A stretch of 64,000 nt of DNA from Novosphingobium sp. (GCA_024236175.1 JACKKY010000001.1:1-64000), one strand, 5' to 3'. Numbered from the stretch's first letter, positions 50,853-60,567 are shown. Notes: generated by a model from the sequence alone, not told the origin. A program made the numbers and translations.

Positions 50853-51523
50853 TGGGCGAGATGACTCATCCGGGACGGCCGGAACAGGCCGATGAGGAGA
50901 AGCCCAAGGCTTCATGGATAAACCTGGTCGTCGATTTCGGCCCGCTGCTCGTATTCTTCCTGGTCTACAAGCACTTCTCACCGGAAACGGACGCCGCCGT
51001 CGGCGTCGTCATGGCCGTGGTCAAAGGCACGATCGCCTTCATGGTCGCCACGATTGCCGCGCTGATCGTCTCGAAATGGCGGCTTGGACACATCTCGCCG
51101 ATGCTGTGGCTGTCCACCGTCCTGATCCTCGGTTTCGGGTCGCTGACGGTGATCCTCAACGATCCGTTCTTCATCCAGGTCAAACCGACGGCGATCTACC
51201 TGCTGTTCGCCGCAGTGCTGTTCGCCGGGCTCGCTCGCGGCAAGCCGATGCTGCGATACCTGCTGCAATCCGCGTTCGAGGGGCTCGATGACGAAGGCTG
51301 GCTCAAGCTGTCACGCAACTGGGCAATTTTCTTCCTGTTCCTCGCCGGCCTGAACGAAGTCCTGCGTCAGACGCTCAGTTTCGAAGGATGGTTGCAGGCC
51401 AAGCTCTGGGGCTTCACCACCCTGTCTTTCATTTTCACGTTTTCCCAGATCCCCATGGTGTTGCGCCATGGCATGGCGGCCGATGCCAAAGAGGAAGTGA
51501 TTACCCATCCCCCCCACGAATGA
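50852..51523 (+). CDS. yciB: Inner membrane septation protein YciB/IspA family
   Basis: The 223-residue protein has 5-6 membrane helices and the family opening WINLVVDFGPLLVFFLVYKHF, with NDPFFIQVKPTAIYLLFA and LSRNWAIFFLFLAGLNEVL. It is linked to cell envelope synthesis and septation. The start overlaps the ftsY stop (TGATG), consistent with one operon. Confidence 0.92.
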   Translation: MGEMTHPGRPEQADEEKPKASWINLVVDFGPLLVFFLVYKHFSPETDAAVGVVMAVVKGTIAFMVATIAALIVSKWRLGHISPMLWLSTVLILGFGSLTVILNDPFFIQVKPTAIYLLFAAVLFAGLARGKPMLRYLLQSAFEGLDDEGWLKLSRNWAIFFLFLAGLNEVLRQTLSFEGWLQAKLWGFTTLSFIFTFSQIPMVLRHGMAADAKEEVITHPPHE

Positions 51524-51655
51524 GTGCAAAAGTACACAAAATCGTGTGACAAACTCATATTATGACGCAATAACCACGCGTCGCCCGTAAGGCGCCCAAA
51601 AAATATGACCGGCTCGTTCGAGAGTCGCTAGCCTTCGGATTCAAAGGGGGAAGCC

Positions 51656-52231
51656 ATGGCAAAATTCTTTGGAAATCTGCATCTGGTCCTCGTCACGGGA
51701 CTTGTCCTCGCAATCGTCGTGATGATGGCCTTCACGGAGACCGCCCCGGTTGACGTGAACTCGATCTTCCGCTGGTTGCACCTGTTCTTCGGCGTGCTGT
51801 GGATCGGCCTGCTCTACTACTTCAATTTCGTCCAGGTCCCGACAATGCCGTCCATCCCGGCCGAACAGACCGGCGCGATCAACAAGCACATTGCGCCCAG
51901 CGCACTGTTCTTCTTCCGCTGGGCAGCACTGTTCACGGTCATCACCGGCCTGGTCGTCGCCTATGTCGGCGGCTACGTACATCAGGCGCTGACTTTCTCG
52001 GGCGAAGGTAATGTTGACCTGATCGGCGTGGGCATGTGGATGGCGATCATCATGTTCCTCAACGTCTGGGTGATCATCTGGCCGGCCCAGAAGAAGATCC
52101 TCGGTATCGTCGAGGCGACCGACGAGGAAAAGGCAAAGGCAAGGCCCCGCGCGCTGGCCGCCAGCCGCACCAACACGCTGCTGTCGATCCCGATGATGTA
52201 CTGCATGGTGAGCGCTAACCTGGTCAATTGA
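51656..52231 (+). CDS. PuuD-like membrane protein (urate hydroxylase membrane domain)
   Basis: The 191-residue protein has about four membrane helices and the pattern FRWLHLFFGVLWIGLLYYFN, NKHIAPSALFFFRWAA and NVWVIIWPAQKKIL, which corresponds to the N-terminal membrane domain of PuuD. The soluble cytochrome c domain of full PuuD is absent, and no purine catabolism genes are nearby, so urate oxidation by this protein is doubtful. A strong terminator follows. Confidence 0.78.
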   Translation: MAKFFGNLHLVLVTGLVLAIVVMMAFTETAPVDVNSIFRWLHLFFGVLWIGLLYYFNFVQVPTMPSIPAEQTGAINKHIAPSALFFFRWAALFTVITGLVVAYVGGYVHQALTFSGEGNVDLIGVGMWMAIIMFLNVWVIIWPAQKKILGIVEATDEEKAKARPRALAASRTNTLLSIPMMYCMVSANLVN

Positions 52232-52262
52232 CCTTCGGCGCTCTCATTTTGAGAATGGTGGA

Positions 52263-52313
52263 GGGGCGTCGGGAGGACGTCGTATCGATATTCCTCCTGA
52301 CGCCCCGTTTTTT
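52263..52313 (+). terminator. Strong rho-independent terminator
   Basis: A 15-bp stem (GGGGCGTCGGGAGGA with TCCTCCTGACGCCCC, one G-T pair) is followed by GTTTTTTT. It ends the PuuD-like gene. Confidence 0.9.
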
Positions 52314-52396
52314 TCAGTTGCAGCTTCGTCTCACCGCGCCCGTCGATGATTGGCCGAGCACAAGAGTGCGGCATTTTCACAACCTAGGTGGAAGCC

Positions 52397-52792
52397 ATGA
52401 CCGATAACGTCGAACTGATGCGCAAATGGTTGGAAGTCTTTCCCGAAGGCGAGTTCGAAGCCTTCCCGGGGGACGTCTCGGCGGATTTCGTATTCCGCCT
52501 GCCCTTCCCCCCTCCGGGCGTGCCGAGTGAAATCTGCGGCAGGGAAGCCGTTCGCGATCGGCTGGTGTCGACATCCCAGGGCCGAAGCAGGCTGGTCATA
52601 TCCGATATCGATATCCATCAGACCGACGACCCGGAACTGCTGATAGCCACCGCAAAGGGGGAAGCGACCATGGCCAACGGCAAGCTTTACCGTAACAGCT
52701 ATGTGATCTTCACCCGCATCCGCGATGGCGTGGTGCTGGAGCACACCGAGTATCTGAACCCACTGCTGGTGATGGAAGCAGCCAGCGGCTGA
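52397..52792 (+). CDS. SnoaL/NTF2-like protein
   Basis: The 131-residue protein has the cone-shaped NTF2-like pattern: NVELMRKWLEVFPEGEFEAF, a strand region with DFVFRLPFPPPGVPSEICGR, and NSYVIFTRIRDGVVLEHTEY at the end. Members are small-molecule isomerases, dehydratases or binding proteins; the role here is unknown. ATG at 52397 is preferred to GTG at 52388. Confidence 0.75.
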   Translation: MTDNVELMRKWLEVFPEGEFEAFPGDVSADFVFRLPFPPPGVPSEICGREAVRDRLVSTSQGRSRLVISDIDIHQTDDPELLIATAKGEATMANGKLYRNSYVIFTRIRDGVVLEHTEYLNPLLVMEAASG

Positions 52793-52859
52793 GGCAGGGC
52801 GGGCGCAAGCTCTTGCCTGCCCCCGGCCCCAATATTACCCCTGTTGCAATCCTGCCGGG

Positions 52860-53480
52860 TTAGCCCTGGTCAGCGCGCTCGACGCCCTTGCCGTCGAGAT
52901 TCTGGGCCACGAACTCCCAGTTGATGGCCTTCTTGAGCAGCGCTTCGAGATAGTCCGGCCGCGCATTGCGGTAATCGATGTAGTAGGCGTGCTCCCAAAC
53001 ATCGATCGTGAGCAGCGGCTTCATGCCGTCATGCGCAACCGGCGTATCGGCGTCGTGCAGCGATGTGACCTTGAGCGTTTCGCCGTCCAGCACCAGCCAG
53101 CCCCAGCCGCTTGCAAAATGCCCGGCGCATTCCTGCTTCAGCTTTGCAAGGAGCTCGTCCTTCGAGCCGAAATCGCGCTCGATCATCTCCTTGAGCTTGC
53201 CCGAGGGTTCCTGCTGCTCCGGAGACAGGCATTGCCAGTAGAAGCTGTGGTTCCAGATTTGCGCCGACGCATTGAACAGCTTGCTGTTTCCTGCCTCGCT
53301 CGCCTTGCGGATAACCTCGCTCAGCTTTGCGCCTTCGAGTCCTGCCTCTCCCAATTGGTCGTTCGCCTGGTTCACATAGGCGTTATGATGTTTGCCGTGA
53401 TGGTAATCGAAGGTTTCTGCGGAAATGATGTCGCCGAATGCGTCCTTTGCATAAGGTAGGTCGGGGAGGGCAAAAGCCAC
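52860..53480 (-). CDS. sodB: Superoxide dismutase, Fe/Mn type
   Basis: Removes superoxide in the cytoplasm. The 206-residue protein has the metal ligands His27 (DYHHGKHHNAYV), His78 (QIWNHSFYW), Asp160 and His164 (TIDVWEHAYYIDY). The Gln74 position and overall pattern suggest the iron type. A 6-bp inverted repeat AAGGCC-N5-GGCCTT (53508-53524) lies 28 bases upstream and could be regulatory. Confidence 0.94.
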   Translation of the reverse strand: MAFALPDLPYAKDAFGDIISAETFDYHHGKHHNAYVNQANDQLGEAGLEGAKLSEVIRKASEAGNSKLFNASAQIWNHSFYWQCLSPEQQEPSGKLKEMIERDFGSKDELLAKLKQECAGHFASGWGWLVLDGETLKVTSLHDADTPVAHDGMKPLLTIDVWEHAYYIDYRNARPDYLEALLKKAINWEFVAQNLDGKGVERADQG

Positions 53481-53629
53481 ACTAAGTTCCTTTCGTCATG
53501 GTGAAATAAGGCCGATACGGCCTTAACCAAACTAGGAACGCGAAGTTCCATTTCAGGGAACGGAAGCGCGGTTTTCGACCAGATGCACGTCAGGAGGGAC
53601 GAACCGTAAGCGCCTGCGGGAGAAGGCGC

Positions 53630-55591
53630 CTAGATCTCCACCTGGCTGCCGAGTTCCACCACCCGGTTGGTCGGCAGCCGGAAGAATTCCATGGCGTTCG
53701 CGGCGTTGCGCAACATCCACGCGAACAGCTTTTCGCGCCATATCGCCATGCCGGGTTTTTCCGAAGCCAGCAGGGTTTGCCGCGACAGGAAGAAGCTGGT
53801 CTTCATCATTTCGAACGGACCATCGCACATGCCCGCCTTGGCCAGCGCAGCAGGAACGTCGGTTTCTTCCATGAAGCCGTAATGCAGCGTCAGGCGGTAG
53901 AAGCCGTCCCCGAGATTGGTGGCTTCATAGCGCTCCGACGGCTCGACATAGGGCACGTCCTGCACGTCCACCGTCAGCACCACCACACGTTCGTGCAACA
54001 CCTTGTTGTGCTTGATGTTGTGCAACAGCGCCGAAGGAGCGCCGGCATTCGACGAGCACATGAAGATGGCCGTACCCGGGACGCGGGCCGCGCTGCCATG
54101 CGCGCTCTTCGCGAAGACGTCGAGCGGCAGTGCCGACTCGATCATCCTGTCGCGCATCAGCTTGCGCCCCCGCGCCCATGTGGTCAGCAGCGTGAACGCG
54201 ATTGCTCCGACGAGCAACGGGAACCAACCGCCATCCGGGACCTTCATCAGGTTGGCGGCGAAATAGGCGCCGTCGACGATGAAGAACAATGCCACGACCG
54301 GAATTGCGAGCCACAGTTTCCAGCGCCACACCGCCGTCACGAGAACGGCCATGAGGCACGTGTCGATCAGCATCGCACCGGTCACGGCAATGCCATAGGC
54401 CGATGCCAGATTGGAGGAATTGCGGAACGTCAGGACGAGGATGATGACCGCAACCATGAGCGCCCAGTTGACCGAAGGGATGTAGATCTGTCCCGCCTCG
54501 TGCTCGCTGGTGTGACGGATCGACAGGCGCGGCACGAAGCCGAGCTGGATGGCCTGGTGAGTGATGGAGAAGGCGCCCGAGATCACCGCCTGGCTGGCGA
54601 TGAACGTCGCGAAGGTCGCTAGGATCACGAGCGGCAGTCGCAGGACTTCGGGGGCAAGGAAGAAGAACGGGTTCTTGATGGCTTCCGCGGCGCTCACGTC
54701 GTTCAGCCCCAGGACCATTGCGCCCTGCCCGAAATAGTTGAGCAGCAGGCAAGGCATGACGAAGCCGAACCAGGAAAGCCGCATCGGTCCGCGCCCGAAA
54801 TGCCCCATGTCCGAGTACAGCGCTTCCGATCCCGTCACGGCAAGGACCACCGAACCCAGCGCGAGGAAGGCCAGCAGCTTGTCCGTCATGAAGAACTGGA
54901 TCGCGTACCAGGGGTTGAGCGCCCAGAGAATTCCGGGCGTCTGCACGATCTGGATGATGCCGAGCACCGCGATCACGGTGAAGTAGACGATCATCACGGG
55001 AGCGAAGAGCGCTCCCACCTTGGCAGTACCGCGTTTCTGCAAGAGGAATAGCAGCACCAGCAGGACGATGGCAATCGGCAGGACCAGCGGCGCAAGGTGC
55101 GCTTCGACGACAGTCAGGCCCTCGACGGCGGAAAGCACCGAAATCGCAGGCGTGATCATGCTGTCGCCGTAGAACAGCGATGTCGCGAACACGCCCAGAA
55201 GAACCGCCAGTCCGCCGTAGCGCGTGCCGCCGATCTTGCTGGATATCAGGGCGACCAGCGCGAGGCTGCCGCCCTGCCCCTTGTTGTCCGCGCGCATCAG
55301 GATGCTGACGTATTGGATCGAGACGACCAGCGTCATCGACCAGAAGATCAGGCTGACCACGCCAAGGATGTGCAAATGGTCCAGCGCCAGCGGATGCGGG
55401 CCGACGAATGTCTCGCGGAAGGCGTAGAGCGGGCTGGTGCCGATATCGCCGAAGACGATGCCGATGGCGCCGAATGCCAGCATCAGGCCCTTGTGATTGC
55501 GGTCGCCGTGATTCGCCGATGGAGCCCGATCGTTATGAGGAGCCGCGGGCGCGGGATACTCGCCGGGGTCTTCCGGTGTGGCTTCGCTCAT
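53630..55591 (-). CDS. kup: Kup-family potassium uptake transporter
   Basis: Imports K+ with H+. The 653-residue protein starts its first helix with LAFGAIGIVFGDIGTSPLYA, the hallmark of Kup, and has about 12 helices followed by a C-terminal soluble domain of about 170 residues. An N-terminal Pro/His-rich extension of 30 residues precedes the first helix. Confidence 0.94.
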   Translation of the reverse strand: MSEATPEDPGEYPAPAAPHNDRAPSANHGDRNHKGLMLAFGAIGIVFGDIGTSPLYAFRETFVGPHPLALDHLHILGVVSLIFWSMTLVVSIQYVSILMRADNKGQGGSLALVALISSKIGGTRYGGLAVLLGVFATSLFYGDSMITPAISVLSAVEGLTVVEAHLAPLVLPIAIVLLVLLFLLQKRGTAKVGALFAPVMIVYFTVIAVLGIIQIVQTPGILWALNPWYAIQFFMTDKLLAFLALGSVVLAVTGSEALYSDMGHFGRGPMRLSWFGFVMPCLLLNYFGQGAMVLGLNDVSAAEAIKNPFFFLAPEVLRLPLVILATFATFIASQAVISGAFSITHQAIQLGFVPRLSIRHTSEHEAGQIYIPSVNWALMVAVIILVLTFRNSSNLASAYGIAVTGAMLIDTCLMAVLVTAVWRWKLWLAIPVVALFFIVDGAYFAANLMKVPDGGWFPLLVGAIAFTLLTTWARGRKLMRDRMIESALPLDVFAKSAHGSAARVPGTAIFMCSSNAGAPSALLHNIKHNKVLHERVVVLTVDVQDVPYVEPSERYEATNLGDGFYRLTLHYGFMEETDVPAALAKAGMCDGPFEMMKTSFFLSRQTLLASEKPGMAIWREKLFAWMLRNAANAMEFFRLPTNRVVELGSQVEI

Positions 55592-55692
55592 GCTTGGGCC
55601 CCGTCACAGACTCGACTCACAATGCCGCCCGCCTTCGCAGGTGCGGCAAAGACGGGCCGCTTAGCAGCATGGGAAAGGCGGGGCAATGTCGG

Positions 55693-56340
55693 TTATCGCG
55701 GCGCCTGTGGCATCTCTTGACTGGCGATGAATTCGTCCAGTCGAGCCAGTCTCGCTTCCAGATCGGCCCGCCAGGGTGCGTCGGCAGGGGAGTTTTCGAG
55801 CAAGTCGGCCCATAGCGCCCGTGCGTCACCCAGTCGGCCCGATTGTGCTAGAGCCAGCCCGAGGAAAAACGGCGGTCCCGGATGATCGGGCTGGGCCTCG
55901 GCGGCGTGGCGAAAGGCGTACATCGAAGCCGGCGTCAGCATTCCCTCGGCGTGGCTTACAAGCGCGTTGGCAAGAGCCAGCCATGCCTCGGCATCGTTCG
56001 GATTCTCCTCGACCGCGCCGAGCAGGAGCGTGGCGGCGTTGGCATATTGCCCGTTGCGCGCCATGCCGTCCGCCATCACCACCCAGTTGCTTCCCAGCGA
56101 GCTGCCCTCTCCTGCAAGGTCGCGGCGCGCCTCGACCAGGGCGCCGGGATCGCTGGCAACCTTCTGGGAGGAAGCCTTGGGCGCACCGGGAAGCCCGGGG
56201 CTCGCCTGCAGCCCATAGCCGGCGATGCCGAGCAGCAGGGCCGCGCCGATCGCTTCCCACCCCGGACGCGGGGCCTTCAGCAGGAAAGCGCTCGCGCAAA
56301 AGGCGATGACCGCAAGGAGGAAGGCAAGCGCCCAGCTCAT
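55693..56340 (-). CDS. ccmI: Cytochrome c maturation TPR protein (CcmI/CycH-like)
   Basis: CcmI chaperones apocytochrome c to the heme ligation complex. The 215-residue protein has two N-terminal membrane segments (4-20 and 30-45) and TPR repeats (GQYANAATLLLGAVEENPND; PPFFLGLALAQSGRLGDARA). It is shorter than classic CcmI, covering the TPR part. It overlaps ccmH by 4 bases and is the last gene of the operon. Confidence 0.85.
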   Translation of the reverse strand: MSWALAFLLAVIAFCASAFLLKAPRPGWEAIGAALLLGIAGYGLQASPGLPGAPKASSQKVASDPGALVEARRDLAGEGSSLGSNWVVMADGMARNGQYANAATLLLGAVEENPNDAEAWLALANALVSHAEGMLTPASMYAFRHAAEAQPDHPGPPFFLGLALAQSGRLGDARALWADLLENSPADAPWRADLEARLARLDEFIASQEMPQAPR

Positions 56341-56744
56341 TTGCTTGCCCTAGCGAAACGGCGCCGGAGCAGGACCGCCGCCAGCGTCACGAGGAAAAGG
56401 GGCACCGCGAAGAGCGGCCAGGTGAGCGATGTCACGCGCGGCGCATAGCTGACGTAGTCGCCGTAGCGCTCGACCAGCCAGGCGCGGATCGCAGCGGGCT
56501 CCTCGCCGGCAGCAATGCGCATGCGAACCTGGCTGCGCATATCACCCGCCATCGGTGCATCGGAATCGGCGATCGACTGGCTCTGGCACTTCAGGCAGCG
56601 CAAGGTTTCCATCAGTTCCTGCGCCTTGGCTTCCTGCTCGGGATCGTCGAGCTGGCGATAGGCGTAGGGAGCGGGCGGCAACGAATCCTGCGCGAACGCC
56701 GGAAACGCCAGAAGCATGGCGAGGATCAGCACGATCCGTTTCAT
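56337..56744 (-). CDS. ccmH: Cytochrome c maturation protein CcmH (CcmL-type)
   Basis: A membrane-anchored thiol oxidoreductase that keeps apocytochrome cysteines reduced. The 135-residue protein has a signal peptide (MKRIVLILAMLLAFPAFAQ), the redox motif LRCLKCQSQSI and a C-terminal membrane helix. It overlaps ccmG and ccmI by 4 bases each. Confidence 0.93.
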   Translation of the reverse strand: MKRIVLILAMLLAFPAFAQDSLPPAPYAYRQLDDPEQEAKAQELMETLRCLKCQSQSIADSDAPMAGDMRSQVRMRIAAGEEPAAIRAWLVERYGDYVSYAPRVTSLTWPLFAVPLFLVTLAAVLLRRRFARASK

Positions 56745-57292
56745 TTGCCTGCCTCCTCCAACTTCTCGAGGATCAGGGGAACCTGGTCCGCCCTGATCTC
56801 GCCGATATGCTGATAGCGGATCACGCCCTTGCCATCGATGACGAAGGTCTCGGGCACCCCGGAGGAGCCGATGGCAAGCTGGACCGCGCTGACATCGTCG
56901 GCGCCGATACGGCTGAAGGGATTTCCGTACCGGGCCAGAAAGGCCGTCACGTCCTCGCGGCGATCGCGAATGGCGATGCCGTCGATTTCCACGCCCGCCG
57001 CCCTGAGCCGGTCGAGCTGGGGCGCCTCGATGGCGCAGGGGATGCACCAGCTGGCGAAGATGTTGAGCAGGCGCGGCTTTCCGTCGCCGAAGTTGCTGCT
57101 GGCAAGGCCCGGCCGGTCGGGCACCGCCGGGCGCAGGTCGAAAGTGGGCAGCGGCTTGCCGATCATGGCGCTGGCCACGTCGCGGTCGGCAGGCCTCAGC
57201 AGTCCGAACAACACGAGGACGACGAAGCCGGCGAACAGCGCCAGCGGCAGCCAGAGCGTCCAGCGACGCGACTTCTGTGCCTCGGCATTCAC
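56741..57292 (-). CDS. ccmG: Thiol:disulfide interchange protein CcmG/DsbE
   Basis: A periplasmic thioredoxin-like reductant for heme attachment. The 183-residue protein has an N-terminal anchor (WLPLALFAGFVVLVLFGLL), the active site ASWCIPCAIEAP and the cis-Pro block GVPETFVIDGKG. The start is GTG at 57292, overlapping the ccmF stop (GTGA). The same frame runs open far upstream across ccmF in antisense-free register, but only this part is real. Confidence 0.93.
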   Translation of the reverse strand: MNAEAQKSRRWTLWLPLALFAGFVVLVLFGLLRPADRDVASAMIGKPLPTFDLRPAVPDRPGLASSNFGDGKPRLLNIFASWCIPCAIEAPQLDRLRAAGVEIDGIAIRDRREDVTAFLARYGNPFSRIGADDVSAVQLAIGSSGVPETFVIDGKGVIRYQHIGEIRADQVPLILEKLEEAGK

Positions 57293-59235
57293 CGGCCCTG
57301 CTCCATCCGCCGCTCTGCGATCTTCCCGCGCGCGACGAACCGGCGGATATCGCTGGCGGTGCGGCCGAGCAGCGCGAGCAGCCCGCCAAGCGCGATCAGC
57401 AGGCCACCATACCAGATGAACGTCACGAAGGGTTTCCACCACAGGCGCAACTGCCAGCGCCCTCCCCCGGCCTCTTCGCCGAGCACGGCATAAAGCTGGC
57501 CGTTCCAGCGCGTCACCAGGGCCGATTCCGTCGTCTGCTGCGGCGGCGCCCAGAAGAACCGGGACTGCGGATGGACTTCGACCGGTGCGCCCTGCCCGTA
57601 TCGAGCCGTCATCTTGGCCTCGAGCGCGGTCCAGTTGGGCCCCGCGACGGGATCGATCCGCTCGAGCTTCACCTGCCACGGCCCTGCCTGCGTGGTATCG
57701 CCGACCCGCGCTGCAACCAGCTTCTCGACCGAGAAGGCACTTTCGCTCGCCATCCCGAACAGGGCCACCGCGACGCCGAAATGGGCCACGACCATGCCCC
57801 AGACCGCAAGCGGCGTTCGCGTCAGCCTGCGCCCCCGGAGCGGCAGCAGGCTCGCGACGGCCAACCCGGCGGCCAGCGCCAGGCCGAGAAACGGCAGCAC
57901 GCCCACATTGGCGACGATCGCCAGGCCGATCGCCACGGCCACCACCAGCAGCGCCGGCAGGAGCAGGCCGAGCCGCACACGCGCGAAGCTGTCCCGCCGC
58001 CAGCGCAGCAGCGGACCGACTGCCAGCACGATCAGCATCGGCACGAAGAAGATCGCGCTCATCGGGTTGAAATAGGGCGGACCGACCGAAACCTTTGCCC
58101 CCATCGCCTCGGCCACCAGCGGATAGAGCGTACCGAACAGGACGATGCCGAGGATCGCGGACAGCATGACGTTGTTGAACACCAGCGCGCCTTCGCGGCT
58201 GACTAGGGCGAAGCGCTCCCCTTCGGTCACGGTGGCAGCGCGCAGGGCGAACAGCGTCAGCGCCCCGCCGATATTGATGGCGAGCAGTGCCAGGATGAAA
58301 GTGCCGCGCTCGGGGTCGACGGCAAAGGCGTGCACGCTGGTAAGGATGCCGGAGCGGACCAGGAAGGTGCCGACCATCGACATGGAAAAGGCGACCACGC
58401 CCAGCATCACGGTCCAGGCCCTGAGCGCATTGCGAGACGCCAGCACGCTTGCCGAATGGAGCAGTGCCGTGGCCGCCAGCCAGGGCATCAGCGAGGCGTT
58501 CTCGACCGGGTCCCAGAACCACCAGCCGCCCCAGCCCAATTCGTAATAGGCCCAGTAGGAACCGGCGGTGATGCCGATGGTGAGGAAGATCCACGCACCC
58601 ATCACCCAAGGCCGCATGGCGCGGGCGAAGGCGGGACCTACCTCGCGCGTGATGAGCGCGCCGATGGCGAAACTGAAGGCGACCGACAGCCCGACATAGC
58701 CAAGGTAAAGCGTCGGCGGATGGAAGGCGAGGCCCATGTCCTGGAGCAGCGGGTTGAGACCCTGCCCTTCGGCGGCGGGAGGATCGAGCCGTTCGAAGGG
58801 GTTGGAGGAGACCAGCAGGAAGGCATAAAAACCAAGGCTGACAAAGGCTTGCCCCGCCAGCGTGGCCAGCATCGTCGGCTCGGGCAGGCGTTTCTCGACC
58901 AGTGCGACGAAACCGCCGGCGAGACCCATCACCGTCACCCACAGCAGCATGGAACCTTCGTGGTTCCCCCAGGCGCCGGCAAGCTTGTAGATCAGCGGCT
59001 TGGCCGAGTGCGAATTCATCGCCACCAGCTTCACCGAAAGGTCGGTCTGGCAGAACAGCACGACCAGCACCACGAAAGCGACAAGCGCGAGCGCGCCCTG
59101 CACGACCGCAACCGGGCGGACCATGCCTGCAAGCCCCTGGCCGCGCGACGTCAGCGCCAGCGATCCAGCAATCAGCTGCAGGCCCGCAAGCGCGGCGGCG
59201 AGCCACAGGGCGGCAAGACCGAACTCGGCCATCAT
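57289..59235 (-). CDS. ccmF: Heme lyase subunit CcmF
   Basis: A large membrane component of the cytochrome c heme ligase. The 648-residue protein has about 15 helices and the WWD domain GWGGWWFWDPVENASLMPW, with conserved periplasmic histidines nearby. It overlaps ccmE by 4 bases and ccmG by 4. Confidence 0.96.
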   Translation of the reverse strand: MMAEFGLAALWLAAALAGLQLIAGSLALTSRGQGLAGMVRPVAVVQGALALVAFVVLVVLFCQTDLSVKLVAMNSHSAKPLIYKLAGAWGNHEGSMLLWVTVMGLAGGFVALVEKRLPEPTMLATLAGQAFVSLGFYAFLLVSSNPFERLDPPAAEGQGLNPLLQDMGLAFHPPTLYLGYVGLSVAFSFAIGALITREVGPAFARAMRPWVMGAWIFLTIGITAGSYWAYYELGWGGWWFWDPVENASLMPWLAATALLHSASVLASRNALRAWTVMLGVVAFSMSMVGTFLVRSGILTSVHAFAVDPERGTFILALLAINIGGALTLFALRAATVTEGERFALVSREGALVFNNVMLSAILGIVLFGTLYPLVAEAMGAKVSVGPPYFNPMSAIFFVPMLIVLAVGPLLRWRRDSFARVRLGLLLPALLVVAVAIGLAIVANVGVLPFLGLALAAGLAVASLLPLRGRRLTRTPLAVWGMVVAHFGVAVALFGMASESAFSVEKLVAARVGDTTQAGPWQVKLERIDPVAGPNWTALEAKMTARYGQGAPVEVHPQSRFFWAPPQQTTESALVTRWNGQLYAVLGEEAGGGRWQLRLWWKPFVTFIWYGGLLIALGGLLALLGRTASDIRRFVARGKIAERRMEQGR

Positions 59236-59687
59236 TGGGTTTCGGCCACCACCTGCTGCGCCTGATGCTCGCTCATCTCCCGGAGTTCGCGCGGAACATA
59301 TTTCTCGTCATGCTTGGCCAGAAGATTGTCGGCAATGAAGGTCCCGTCTGCCGCCAGCTTGCCTTCGGCGACAACACCCGAGCCTTCCTTGAACAGCGAC
59401 GGCACGATGCCCTGGAAACGGACCGGCACCCGAGCCTCACCGTCGCCGACGAAGAAGGCGATCGTCACTCCATCCGCTTCGGTCTGCAGCGATCCCTGTT
59501 CCACCATCCCGCCAAGCCGGACAGCCCGGTCCGGTGCGGGCGGATCCGCCGCAATCTCGCTCGGCACATAGAAATAGGAGGCCTGGTTCCTCAGGGCCCA
59601 CGCCGCCAGCAGCGCCGCCCCGATCAGCGCGACGAGGGCGATGGCGAGCAGCACCAGCCGCTGGTGTTTCGGCTTGATCGCGCTCAC
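59232..59687 (-). CDS. ccmE: Heme chaperone CcmE
   Basis: Binds heme covalently in the periplasm and passes it to CcmF. The 151-residue protein has an N-terminal anchor (LVLLAIALVALIGAALLAAW), the OB-fold and the heme site LLAKHDEKYVPRE with His and Tyr in the H-x3-Y form. It overlaps both neighbours by 4 bases. Confidence 0.95.
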   Translation of the reverse strand: MSAIKPKHQRLVLLAIALVALIGAALLAAWALRNQASYFYVPSEIAADPPAPDRAVRLGGMVEQGSLQTEADGVTIAFFVGDGEARVPVRFQGIVPSLFKEGSGVVAEGKLAADGTFIADNLLAKHDEKYVPRELREMSEHQAQQVVAETQ

Positions 59688-59824
59688 AGGCCGCGGCTCC
59701 GGTCACGACGCTTCTCGGCCCGACGCATCGCCAGCCAACTCCACGCGATCATCAGCAATGTTCCACCGACGCCAACCACGTAGGCCGCCGTGACAAAGGT
59801 CCAGGGATCGAGCGCTTCGCGCAT
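59684..59824 (-). CDS. ccmD: CcmD, small heme exporter protein
   Basis: A 46-residue single-span membrane protein (WTFVTAAYVVGVGGTLLMIA, then the basic tail MRRAEKRRDRSRGL). CcmD stabilises CcmE in the CcmABCD complex. It is too short to stand out, but its position between ccmC and ccmE and the coupled start (TGATG) make it clear. Confidence 0.9.
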   Translation of the reverse strand: MREALDPWTFVTAAYVVGVGGTLLMIAWSWLAMRRAEKRRDRSRGL

Positions 59825-60567
59825 CAGTCGGCCACCTCGGAAGCGGCTTCCGCAAAGGCCTTGCGACGCAGGCGGACTTCGGCCTGCTGGTCCGCCAGGA
59901 TGGCACGCATGCGGGCCAGCACGACTCCGCCGAAAATCAGCGAAAAACCGACAGTCGAGACGAGCAGCGGCACAAGGAAATCGGGCGCCATCGCCGATTT
60001 GCCCATCGAAATGCTCGGCGGCTGGTGAAGCGAGTTCCACCACAGTACGGAATAATGGATTATCGGGATGTTGACCGCGCCCACCAGCCCGAAAATCGCG
60101 GTTACGCGCGAGCCGCCGCTGTTCTCGCTGCCGGCCGCATTGGCCAGCGCCAGATAGCCGAAATACAGGAACAGCAGCACCAGCATGCTGGTCAGCCGTC
60201 CGTCCCATACCCACCACGTCCCCCATGCTGGCCGGCCCCACAGCGAGCCGGTGATAAGACACACGGCAGTGTAGAGGGCGCCGGGTGTCGCGACGGCGCG
60301 AGCGGCGATCCCGGCCAGCGGATGGCGCCAGACCAGCTCGACGAAGCTTGCCACGGCGATCGCCGTCCAGCCTCCCATTCCGAGCCAGGCGGATGGGACA
60401 TGGACATACAGGATCCGCACGGTTTCGCCCTGCAGCCCTTCGGCCGGGGCGACGAACAGCCCCCAGGCCAGCGCTACAGCGGTCACGGCCAGGCCACCCG
60501 CCAGCAGCGGCACCGTCAGCCAGCGAGCCAGGCGCAAGAATCGGGCGGGGTTGGCGAGACCATGCAT
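59824..60567 (-). CDS. ccmC: Heme exporter/handling protein CcmC
   Basis: Delivers heme to CcmE. The 247-residue protein has six helices and the tryptophan-rich motif WGTWWVWDGRLTS. ATG at 60567 (MHGLANPARFL) is chosen; the frame runs on to 60618. It is the first gene of the operon; ccmA and ccmB are not adjacent. Confidence 0.94.
   Translation of the reverse strand: MHGLANPARFLRLARWLTVPLLAGGLAVTAVALAWGLFVAPAEGLQGETVRILYVHVPSAWLGMGGWTAIAVASFVELVWRHPLAGIAARAVATPGALYTAVCLITGSLWGRPAWGTWWVWDGRLTSMLVLLFLYFGYLALANAAGSENSGGSRVTAIFGLVGAVNIPIIHYSVLWWNSLHQPPSISMGKSAMAPDFLVPLLVSTVGFSLIFGGVVLARMRAILADQQAEVRLRRKAFAEAASEVAD

Noticed and set aside
57293..59206. In-frame extension upstream of ccmG
   Set aside because: It overlaps ccmF almost completely in another frame and is Ala/Arg-rich; ccmG starts at the GTG coupled to the ccmF stop.
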